From Clostridia bacterium (GTDB lineage: Bacteria; Bacillota; Clostridia; Oscillospirales; CAG-272), in the NCBI GenBank assembly GCA_017462035.1, contig JAFTRY010000012.1, positions 1 to 55,561 on the forward strand: a DNA stretch of 55,561 nt, read 5' to 3'. The first letter of the stretch is position 1, and every line of letters starts with the position of its first letter. Of this stretch, positions 1 through 6,404 are shown one piece after another. Below the pieces are notes generated by a model. It did no database searches and was not told the origin of the DNA. It worked only from the letters and a program-made list of their open reading frames with translations. The position numbers were made by a program, and so were the translations under genes.

Positions 1-177
1 GGCGATCTTCGCAAGCGTTATTCTTGCCTTATCCGCTGCCGATGCTGCCGCAAGAAAAATCTTATCTACCTGCTCCTGCGTATACTTCGCATACCTTCCC
101 TGCGCTTCTCTCATCCTCTCCAGCGCTTCGTTCAATTTCTCTACGCTGTCTACTATTTCGTAGGTCTTGGTTTCCAT
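1..177 (-). CDS. adhE: Bifunctional acetaldehyde-CoA/alcohol dehydrogenase, N-terminal fragment
   Basis: Only the first 59 codons lie in the window; the gene continues past the left edge. The visible part contains a segment reading YTQEQVDKIFLAAASAAD followed by KARITLAKIA, which is the usual opening of the CoA-dependent aldehyde dehydrogenase half of AdhE (acetyl-CoA to acetaldehyde to ethanol, cytoplasmic spirosomes, fermentative NAD+ regeneration). The start is supported by a GGAGGA ribosome site about 8 bases upstream of the ATG. A consensus promoter lies about 190 bases upstream, leaving a long leader. It could also be a stand-alone acylating aldehyde dehydrogenase (for example of the EutE/PduP type), since the alcohol dehydrogenase half cannot be seen. 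Confidence 0.72.
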   Translation of the reverse strand, partial: METKTYEIVDSVEKLNEALERMREAQGRYAKYTQEQVDKIFLAAASAADKARITLAKIA

Positions 178-360
178 TTAAAAATGTCCTCCTAAAATTA
201 TTTACATAATTGATCATTCAGATATGCCAAAGACAAGGCTAAATTTTCTTGCTTCAGACGTATTCCGCTCAGTAGGTTTAACAGACATGGAGCGAAATTT
301 CAAATCACGGTGATTCCGCATGGGAGGTTCATAACCATCCCCCAATAGCACAATACACCC
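178..360 (-). other. Long structured leader of adhE
   Basis: Inferred untranslated leader of about 180 nt between the promoter and the adhE start. It contains a stem of the form CGCTC...GAGCG (arms near 244-275 on the plus strand) whose loop holds a TGTTAA half-site, and a short GGGGG...CTCCC stem near the 5' end. I cannot match it to a known riboswitch class. No ORF of note is present. Confidence 0.3.
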
Positions 361-366
361 GGTTGT

Positions 367-395
367 ATTATAACATATTTCTCTTCCAATTTCAA
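367..395 (-). promoter_or_regulatory. Promoter of adhE
   Basis: Minus-strand -35 TTGAAA, 17-base spacer, -10 TATAAT, with TG two bases before the -10. It sits between the metH stop and adhE and separates the two transcription units. Confidence 0.75.
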
Positions 396-474
396 TATAG
401 ATTTTAAAATTTCATTACGCGATCCGGAGGAGTTCGCCAACATCCTGTGCTTTACGCGAACTTTCCCTTTGATT

Positions 475-2889
475 TCACGGGTTCAAGCCCTCGTTCACCT
501 GCTCGGCATAGCGCACCGACTCCATGGCATCCTTAGCGTAGTAATCGGCACCGATGGCATCGGCGTACTCCCGATTCAGTACGGCACCGCCAACCATGAC
601 CTTACAGAAGGGTGCCTCTCGGCGGAGTCTGCGGATCGTTTCCTCCATGGCGGGAACCGTAGTGGTCATCAGCGCGCTCAATCCCACCAGGGGCGCGTGA
701 AGCCGCAACGTCTCCCTCACGATCTCCTCGGGAGGGACATCCCGTCCCAGGTCGGTAACGGCAAATCCGTAATTTTCCAGGATCAGCTTTACAATATTCT
801 TTCCGATATCGTGAATATCCCCCTTCACCGTGGCGATCACAATCGCACATTTGTCCGTGGTTTTCTCTCCCGATAGGTGAGATTTAATCACTTCAAAGGC
901 GGACTTTGCCGCTTCCGCGCTCATCAAAAGCTGGGGCAGGTAGACCGTCTTGCGCTCAAAGCCCTCCCCCACTTGGTTCAGGGCAGGAATGATCTCCTCC
1001 GACACGATCCGCAAGGAATCCACCGCGGAGATCATGCTTTGCGTCAACTGCGCCGCCTGTTCCTTGAGTCCCTTGATTACCGCTCGCTGTAGCTCGGAGC
1101 CATACTCCTCTCCCGCGGAAAGGATTCCCACCGGCTCCGATACCGCTCCGCTCACCGTTTGCGGCGCGTGAGAGGAAAATTCGATATAATCCGCGCAATT
1201 ATCGTCCAGCCCCGCCAGAGCGCGATAGGTAAAATAGGTTTTCATCATTTCGACGGAATAAGGGTTCATGATCGCCGCCGACAGACCGTTTGCCAAAGCC
1301 ATGGCAAAAAAGGTTCCATTGACCATATCTCTCGCCGGCAGACCGAAGGACACGTTGGACACTCCCAAGGAGGTACGGCACCCCAACTGAGTTCCGATCA
1401 GCTTTACCGCCCTCAGGGTCTCCTTAGCGGCGTTTCCATCGGCACTGATGGTCATTGCGAGGGGATCGAAAATCAGATCCTTTTTTTCGATGCCATATTT
1501 CTCAGCCGCAGTCAGGATGCGGCGAGCGATCTCCAACCGTTTCTCCGCCTTCTCGGGAATCCCCTTCTCATCCAGCGTGAGGGCAACCACCAGTCCGCCA
1601 TACTTCTTCACCAAGGGAAATACGGCATCCATGCTTTCCTGTTTCCCGTTCACCGAATTGACCATGGCTTTTCCGTTATAACGGCGGAGGGCACGCTCCA
1701 TGGCAACGGGATCGGAAGTGTCGATCTGCAAAGGCAGATCCATGATCGCCTGTAGCTCACAGACCGCCCGCTCCAGCATCCGTGCCTCGTCAATTTCGGG
1801 AAGTCCCACATTCACGTCCAAAACATGGACTCCCTTTTCCTCTTGCGAGATTCCCTCTTTCAGAATATAGTCCATGTCCTGTGCCTTCAAGGCTTCCTTA
1901 AATCGTTTTTTGCCCGTAGGATTGATCCGCTCGCCGATGAGCACAGGAGAGTCCCCGAATATTACCGCATGCGTATAAGAGGACACACAGGTCAGATTTT
2001 TTTTCTCAATGGCTACGGGTGACGTTTGAGCCGAAGCGCGAACCGTCGCCGCAATATACTCGGGAGTGGTTCCGCAACAACCGCCCGCGGCTCTCACGCC
2101 CTCCCGGATCAAATCGGCAACATCTTTAGCAAATTCCTCGGGCAATACGTCATAAACCGTCTGTCCGTCCTTCGCCTTGGGAAGACCGGCGTTCGGCTTG
2201 AGCAAAAGGGGAATGGAGGCGTATTTCAAATATGCTCTCACCACGCCCACAAGCGCTTTGGGACCCAGGGAGCAATTGACACCGATCACGTCAGCACCCA
2301 TCCCCTCCAGCATAGCGACCATCGCGCCCGGGTCCGCGCCTGTCATCAGCTTTCCGTCCTCTCCGTAAGCGTTGGAAACGAAAACCGGCAGGTCGCAATT
2401 TTCCTTTGCCGCCAAAAGAGCCGCTTTTGTCTCATAGCTGTCGTTCATGGTCTCGATCATAATCAGGTCGGCACCGTATTTCACGCCCAGCCTCACCGTT
2501 TCGGCAAATACCGATACCGCCTCCTCAAAATCAAAGTCACCGTAAGGCTTTAGCATCCGCCCTGTGGGACCGATATCCAGTGCCACCCACTTGGGTTGTG
2601 TTCCTCGGCTCTCCTGCCCCGCTCTTCTCGCGTGAGCAATGGCACTCTTGACGATCGAGTTCAGCTCCTCCGAGGAAAATTTCAGGGAGTTTGCACCAAA
2701 GGTATTGGTATTGACCACGTGGCTTCCCGCGTCATAGTAGGCACGGTGAATGTCAGTAATTACGTGGGGATGGGTCAGATTCCACCGTTCGGGCAATTCC
2801 CCGGGCTTCAGACCCCTCTCTTGGAGCAAGGTGCCCATCCCCCCGTCCAGATAAAGAATATGATCGTTCAAAAATTCGGTAATTTTCAT
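475..2889 (-). CDS. metH: Cobalamin-dependent methionine synthase lacking the activation domain
   Basis: Transfers methyl from methyl-tetrahydrofolate via B12 to homocysteine. 804 residues. Domains in order: homocysteine-binding barrel (about 1-290) with zinc cysteines in GVNCS (C206) and GGCC (C271, C272); pterin-binding barrel (about 310-570, TSDP motif); helical cap (about 590-680); B12-binding Rossmann domain with the DxHxxG motif, histidine near residue 693. The roughly 330-residue C-terminal AdoMet reactivation domain of the E. coli-type enzyme is absent; a separate activation-domain protein is encoded just upstream in the same operon. The ATG at 2889 is chosen over one 30 bases further upstream because a GGAG site lies 8 bases before it. 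Confidence 0.93.
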   Translation of the reverse strand: MKITEFLNDHILYLDGGMGTLLQERGLKPGELPERWNLTHPHVITDIHRAYYDAGSHVVNTNTFGANSLKFSSEELNSIVKSAIAHARRAGQESRGTQPKWVALDIGPTGRMLKPYGDFDFEEAVSVFAETVRLGVKYGADLIMIETMNDSYETKAALLAAKENCDLPVFVSNAYGEDGKLMTGADPGAMVAMLEGMGADVIGVNCSLGPKALVGVVRAYLKYASIPLLLKPNAGLPKAKDGQTVYDVLPEEFAKDVADLIREGVRAAGGCCGTTPEYIAATVRASAQTSPVAIEKKNLTCVSSYTHAVIFGDSPVLIGERINPTGKKRFKEALKAQDMDYILKEGISQEEKGVHVLDVNVGLPEIDEARMLERAVCELQAIMDLPLQIDTSDPVAMERALRRYNGKAMVNSVNGKQESMDAVFPLVKKYGGLVVALTLDEKGIPEKAEKRLEIARRILTAAEKYGIEKKDLIFDPLAMTISADGNAAKETLRAVKLIGTQLGCRTSLGVSNVSFGLPARDMVNGTFFAMALANGLSAAIMNPYSVEMMKTYFTYRALAGLDDNCADYIEFSSHAPQTVSGAVSEPVGILSAGEEYGSELQRAVIKGLKEQAAQLTQSMISAVDSLRIVSEEIIPALNQVGEGFERKTVYLPQLLMSAEAAKSAFEVIKSHLSGEKTTDKCAIVIATVKGDIHDIGKNIVKLILENYGFAVTDLGRDVPPEEIVRETLRLHAPLVGLSALMTTTVPAMEETIRRLRREAPFCKVMVGGAVLNREYADAIGADYYAKDAMESVRYAEQVNEGLNP

Positions 2890-2924
2890 GTTATTCTCCG
2901 ATCGTTGCAGTCTTTGCAAACCAA

Positions 2925-3530
2925 TTACTTTTCATTCGAAACTCCCATCAACGCTGTCACCGACTTCGAGGGAGACATCAGCAAGCTTGCGTTCAGTGTC
3001 AGCCCAATCTTTCTCGGGCAATCCAGCACCTGAAACAGAACGCTTTGAGTCTCCAGGGGAAGGTCACCGTACCCCGGACTAAACCGAGAGCCGATCTTCC
3101 ATCCTCGCTCCTTCATTTCCTCTTGGAGCTCCTCGCAAAATCGATCACACAACGCCTCGATCCGCTCAGCACCGATGGCTTGCAGCATCAGTGCCCGCAG
3201 GGGCGAAGTGTAGCCGTATCGCGCAATCAGCCGATCCAGCTCCATACCAACCGTAGCGGCAAACACCACCGTATGATGGCAACCGGCGAGATGCCGTTTT
3301 AGGTCTCGTGACTCGGTCACGGCAAAACCAAGATCAAGAGCATCTCCCTCTTCCCGCAGGGGGAATTGGCAAAAGCAAACCCGATAACTCAGCTTGTTCA
3401 AGGTCTCCAAAAGGCAATCGTCCAACAGGATCTCCAGCTCAGACACCTCGCCGCGGATACCCGCATACCGTAGGATCTCACGCCGGTCAACAGGGGGCGA
3501 ATCATATTGCTTCGTATAAACCGTATACAT
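2925..3530 (-). CDS. Stand-alone methionine synthase activation-domain protein
   Basis: 201 residues. It ends in a block SRFSPGYGDLPL, the RxxxGYG(D)xP type AdoMet-binding signature of the methionine synthase activation domain, and has no other domain. Expected role: with AdoMet and a reductant it returns oxidised cob(II)alamin on MetH to the methylated state. It lies 3 bases after metF and 35 bases before metH, so the three are one operon. Its presence explains why MetH here is short. Family assignment rests on the motif and the context; catalytic activity has to be inferred, since these small proteins are less studied than the fused domain. Confidence 0.85.
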   Translation of the reverse strand: MYTVYTKQYDSPPVDRREILRYAGIRGEVSELEILLDDCLLETLNKLSYRVCFCQFPLREEGDALDLGFAVTESRDLKRHLAGCHHTVVFAATVGMELDRLIARYGYTSPLRALMLQAIGAERIEALCDRFCEELQEEMKERGWKIGSRFSPGYGDLPLETQSVLFQVLDCPRKIGLTLNASLLMSPSKSVTALMGVSNEK

Positions 3531-3533
3531 TTC

Positions 3534-4409
3534 TCATCCCAAAATATCCGACAAATTCCGCTGAATCGCAGCCGCCACGTCGGGCTTGTTCATGGAATAC
3601 ACGTGAACGTTGGTCACTCCGTTGGCAAAGAGATCGATGATCTGATCGGTAGCGTAGGCGATACCTGCCTGCTTCATCGCGGCAGGAGAGGCTCCAAACT
3701 TGTCCACAAGCGACTTGAAGCGTTGCGGCATGAAGGAACCGGAGAGCTTAATGGCTCGTTCCACCTGGTTCCCGTTGGTAATCGGCATTACGCCGGGGAT
3801 AATGGGCACAGTGATCCCCGCCTCACGGATCTTATACAAAAAATTATAGAGCAAGTTATTATCAAAAAACATTTGTGTAGTCAAGAATGAACACCCTGCG
3901 TCTACTTTTTCCTTTAGATATCGAATGTCCTCCTTCTGGTTTTGGCTTTCCGGATGGATCTCTGGATAACAAGCACCCCCGATACAAAGGTCGGCATTTG
4001 ACTCCCTCAACTCTCGGACCAGCTCCACCGCATGCCGATAATCCCAATGGCTTCGATCTTCCTGTTCCATGCCCTGAGGGATATCTCCCCGAAGAGCCAT
4101 CACGTTCTGGATCCCCGCCGCCCGGATCTCTTCGATCTTCCGGCGTACCGTTTCCCTGGTAGAGGAAACACAGGTCAGATGCGCCAGAGTGGGCACTCCG
4201 TAATGCTCCTTAATAGTCTTGGCGATCTCCAACGTATAACGGCTGGTACCGCCCCCCGCTCCGTAGGTCACACTCATAAAAGAAGGGCGGAGCTTGGCAA
4301 TCTCCTCCGTAGCATGCTTCACACTCTCAAACGCCGTATCGGTCTTGGGCGGAAACACCTCGAAGGAGAGGGATAATGTATCTTGATTCAAACGTTCGGT
4401 CAATTTCAT
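3534..4409 (-). CDS. metF: Methylenetetrahydrofolate reductase
   Basis: 291 residues, the usual size of bacterial MetF. Reduces 5,10-methylene-THF to 5-methyl-THF, the methyl donor for the adjacent MetH. The N-terminus has LSFEVFPPKTD with the conserved glutamate of FExFPPK, followed by FMSVTYGAGG and the TLAHLTC strand of the flavin-binding TIM barrel. First gene of the operon, with a Shine-Dalgarno-like AAGGAAGG about a dozen bases upstream and a promoter 33-61 bases upstream of the start. In Clostridia MetF can use reduced ferredoxin or partner subunits instead of NAD(P)H alone; nothing nearby identifies the donor. Confidence 0.93.
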   Translation of the reverse strand: MKLTERLNQDTLSLSFEVFPPKTDTAFESVKHATEEIAKLRPSFMSVTYGAGGGTSRYTLEIAKTIKEHYGVPTLAHLTCVSSTRETVRRKIEEIRAAGIQNVMALRGDIPQGMEQEDRSHWDYRHAVELVRELRESNADLCIGGACYPEIHPESQNQKEDIRYLKEKVDAGCSFLTTQMFFDNNLLYNFLYKIREAGITVPIIPGVMPITNGNQVERAIKLSGSFMPQRFKSLVDKFGASPAAMKQAGIAYATDQIIDLFANGVTNVHVYSMNKPDVAAAIQRNLSDILG

Positions 4410-4441
4410 AGCAATAGCCTTCCTTGCATAAATTCGTCTCT

Positions 4442-4470
4442 ATTATACCACGCGATAGCCGTCAAATCAA
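4442..4470 (-). promoter_or_regulatory. Promoter of metF operon
   Basis: Minus-strand TTGATT, 17 bases, TATAAT, with TG before the -10. The short leader shows no SAM or B12 riboswitch. Confidence 0.7.
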
Positions 4471-4499
4471 GAAAATTTTATATCCTCATCCAATTTTTT

Positions 4500-4565
4500 C
4501 AAAAAAAAAAAAAAAAGAAGTGACCCTTAACCGCAAGCACCTGCTCACGATCAAGGGTCACTTCT
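4500..4565 (-). terminator. Intrinsic terminator of the candidate ncRNA
   Basis: 13-bp perfect stem (arms 4516-4528 and 4553-4565, AGAAGTGACCCTT) with a 24-nt loop followed on the minus strand by about 16 T residues. It lies upstream of the metF promoter, so it must end a separate minus-strand transcript. Confidence 0.85.
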
Positions 4566-4859
4566 GTTCACTCTTAATATCTAACATCTTTTGTAATCCT
4601 CTCTTTCCTCGTCTACCTTCTGCTTCTTTCTACAACACCCAAACACTTCTTCATCATACTTCTCTAACGAGAATACCCTTTGTTTCGTTTTGTACGTCTG
4701 TCGCAAAAGGCGAATGGTTTTGACCGAACTCTCCGTGACGATTGGAACGATTCACACACGTTTCTGCTCATTTCTATCTCACATCTGACTCACTTTCACA
4801 CACACATCTATCTCCATGCGTTACACCGCCGTGTTCATTCTCCTCTCGAACGGTTTCAT

Positions 4860-5090
4860 TCTGTTTTTCTACCAATCGTTCAATCACCCGTTTGAATCTC
4901 GGTCGTGAAGCTCAATTTCTCATTGGACTGGTCCTTTCTTCCAATCAATCGAATTGTTTCTACTCACATCTGATTTTGGGGTAAAGATCAATTTTCCATT
5001 GGACTATCCTTTCTCCCGATCTTTCAAATCGATCGCTTCATTTCGGTTCCAGATCGTAAGGCTCAAATTTTCATTGGACCGTTCCTCCTT
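4860..5090 (-). repeat. Three imperfect tandem 76-nt repeats
   Basis: The anchor ATTGGA (plus strand) recurs at 4922, 4998 and 5074, exactly 76 bases apart. On the minus strand each unit reads GGA-(3 or 4 bases)-TCCAATG, then a CAAT...ATTG mini-stem with a purine loop, then TTGA and a C/T-rich ACG or ACC phrase. A more diverged fourth copy may lie around 4845-4860. Confidence 0.75.
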
Positions 5091-5102
5091 TTCTTCACCT
5101 AT

Positions 5103-5131
5103 AGTATATCACATCTTTTTGCCTTTTGCAA
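5103..5131 (-). promoter_or_regulatory. Promoter of the candidate ncRNA
   Basis: Minus-strand TTGCAA, 17 bases, TATACT, preceded by TGTGA (TRTG-extended -10). Predicted start near 5096. Confidence 0.7.
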
Positions 5132-5205
5132 TTGACAATTTATTAGAATTTAACAATATTTTTTTATATAAAAGGTAGAATTTATGAAATTCAAACAAGT
5201 TTTTC

Positions 5206-5234
5206 TTTACAAATTCAGCTCCTTGTGATATAAT
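5206..5234 (+). promoter_or_regulatory. Plus-strand promoter facing a long palindrome
   Basis: TTTACA, 17 bases, TATAAT with TGTGA before the -10. The predicted start (about 5241) is 10 bases before the 42-nt palindrome and no plus-strand gene follows, so the product would be a very short RNA. Confidence 0.5.
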
Positions 5235-5250
5235 AGATATGTTGGGTGCA

Positions 5251-5292
5251 AATAGAAGCCGTCCCGAGCCATGGCTCGGGACGGCTTCTATT
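5251..5292. repeat. 42-nt perfect palindrome after azlD
   Basis: Both arms are identical over 21 bases, centre CCATGG. It lies 11 bases after the azlD stop and may terminate azlCD on the minus strand, although only a TTT follows the stem. Confidence 0.75.
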
Positions 5293-5302
5293 CGTTAGAT
5301 TG

Positions 5303-5629
5303 TTAAAACACCAATTGAACCAAAAGCATATACGCCAAAGTTCCCAAAAGAATACTGATCAGCGTATTTCGCTTCCAAACATAGGAGACACCCACGGCAA
5401 CACACCCTACAAAAGCGGGAACCCACCCGGAGTAGGAGCCAACGGTTACATCCTTTAAGCAAAAGACCACCAGCATCCCCATAATGGCGGCGGGAAGTAC
5501 GCGCCCCAGCTTATCAATGATCCGGGGAACCTTCCGATTTCCTCCAAAGATCAGAAAGGGTAAAAAACGAAGAGCCGCCGTCACCAGAACGATCACGGCA
5601 ACCAAGATCCAGGCACGTGAATTATTCAT
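5303..5629 (-). CDS. azlD: AzlD-type small subunit of branched-chain amino acid exporter
   Basis: 108 residues with about four hydrophobic helices, the typical AzlD size. Works with AzlC as an inner-membrane exporter of branched-chain amino acids or analogues (family knowledge from Bacillus azlBCD and YgaZH). Contains RFLPFLIFGG and VLPAAIMGMLVVFCLKD, characteristic of the family. The ATG at 5629 overlaps the azlC stop by 8 bases and has GGAGG 8 bases upstream inside azlC, so the pair is translationally coupled; the longer reading frame upstream overlaps azlC and is not used. Confidence 0.88.
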   Translation of the reverse strand: MNNSRAWILVAVIVLVTAALRFLPFLIFGGNRKVPRIIDKLGRVLPAAIMGMLVVFCLKDVTVGSYSGWVPAFVGCVAVGVSYVWKRNTLISILLGTLAYMLLVQLVF

Positions 5630-6305
5630 GGTTCGGTTCCTCCCGATACAGACATAGTAACAGAGCAATCAGAAGCATAGCGGGGATCAAAAAGCTGTCC
5701 TTGCCAAAGATCAAGAGACACACTACCGACACACCCACACCAATCAGTGCCGGTGTGTGCTTTTTTGTCGTCAACCACTGCTCCAAAAAGACCGTCAGAA
5801 ACAGAGCCGTGAGCACGAAATCGATTCCCTCGCTGTTGAAGGTCACAAGACTTCCCACCACAGCACCCGCCACGGAGCCAAGTACCCAGTACGCATGGTC
5901 AAAGAGAGAGACGAAAAAGCAGTACCGTCCCACCTCCTCCTCGGGAATCTTCGGGTGATCCCGGCAAACCAAGGAATAGGTCTCATCGGTGAGAGCGAAG
6001 ATCAGATACGGCTTGCTCTTCCCAATTTTTTTATACTTTCCCAGCATGGAAATCCCATAAAAGAGGTGTCTGGCGTTCACCATCAAGGTAGTCAGTGCCG
6101 TGGTAAGAACCGAAGCACCACCGGTCAACAAGCCAATGGCAACGTACTGCATGGATCCGGCGTAGATCAAAAGACTCATGCAAAACGCCAAAAAAATACC
6201 GTACCCGCTGGACTTGAGAATAATTCCAAAGCCAAAGCCCAGAACCAAATATCCTGTCATTACGGGAAGCGTAGCCACCCACGCCTCCTTAACTGTCCTA
6301 TTCAA
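5622..6305 (-). CDS. azlC: AzlC-type large subunit of branched-chain amino acid exporter
   Basis: About 227 residues, multi-spanning membrane protein. KEAWVATLPVMTGYLVLGF near the N-terminus and the segment YAGSMQYVAIGLL are AzlC hallmarks; HLFYGISML follows. Pairs with AzlD downstream. The start is placed at a TTG (6305) because the promoter at 6337-6365 excludes the longer ORF and a GGGGGA site lies upstream; the first ATG inside the frame would cut off the conserved KEAW...LP helix. A start slightly further downstream is possible. Confidence 0.85.
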   Translation of the reverse strand: MNRTVKEAWVATLPVMTGYLVLGFGFGIILKSSGYGIFLAFCMSLLIYAGSMQYVAIGLLTGGASVLTTALTTLMVNARHLFYGISMLGKYKKIGKSKPYLIFALTDETYSLVCRDHPKIPEEEVGRYCFFVSLFDHAYWVLGSVAGAVVGSLVTFNSEGIDFVLTALFLTVFLEQWLTTKKHTPALIGVGVSVVCLLIFGKDSFLIPAMLLIALLLCLYREEPNHE

Positions 6306-6336
6306 CCCATCACTTCCCCCTCTTACGAATAGCCCT

Positions 6337-6365
6337 ATTATACCATATCTTTCTTTATTTTGCAA
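6337..6365 (-). promoter_or_regulatory. Promoter of azlCD
   Basis: Minus-strand TTGCAA, 17 bases, TATAAT. Its position limits the azlC start to 6330 or lower. Confidence 0.7.
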
Positions 6366-6402
6366 GGAAAATCGTAAGGGCTGTCTCACGACAGCCCTTA
6401 CG
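6366..6402 (-). terminator. Terminator of htpG
   Basis: 13-bp perfect stem (6373-6385 with 6390-6402), 4-base loop, then ATTTTCC on the minus strand, directly after the htpG stop. Confidence 0.75.
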
Positions 6403-6404
6403 GT

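Larger units (their letters stand above)
4500..5096 (-). ncRNA. Candidate ~600-nt non-coding RNA with internal 76-nt repeats
   Basis: A minus-strand transcription unit bounded by a promoter (5103-5131) and a strong intrinsic terminator (4500-4565) that carries no minus-strand ORF of 60 codons or more. The transcript is strikingly purine-rich. Its 5' third holds three imperfect 76-nt units, each with a Shine-Dalgarno-like AAAGGA or AGGAGG, the phrase TCCAATG and a 3-codon ORF; the middle is GA/GT-rich with little evident pairing. The plus-strand ORFs over it are pyrimidine-strand artefacts (Ser/His/Phe rich). I do not recognise the family. Large clostridial RNAs such as ROOL, GOLLD, OLE, HEARO and raiA should be compared; I could not match any by eye. 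Confidence 0.6.

Noticed and set aside
178..360. c-di-GMP, ZTP, fluoride or THF riboswitch before adhE
   Set aside because: None of the conserved core sequences of these classes can be found in the leader.
4442..4520. SAM or cobalamin riboswitch for the metF-metH operon
   Set aside because: The leader from the metF promoter is only about 30 nt, too short for either aptamer.
4424..5178. Plus-strand ORFs of 70-100 codons over the candidate ncRNA
   Set aside because: Ser/His/Phe-rich translations of a pyrimidine-rich strand, no ribosome sites, antisense to a well-bounded minus-strand transcript.
5184..5228. 14-codon plus-strand ORF (MKFKQVFLYKFSSL) before the 5206 promoter's -10
   Set aside because: Only a weak AAAGG site; it overlaps the predicted promoter and has no supported upstream promoter.
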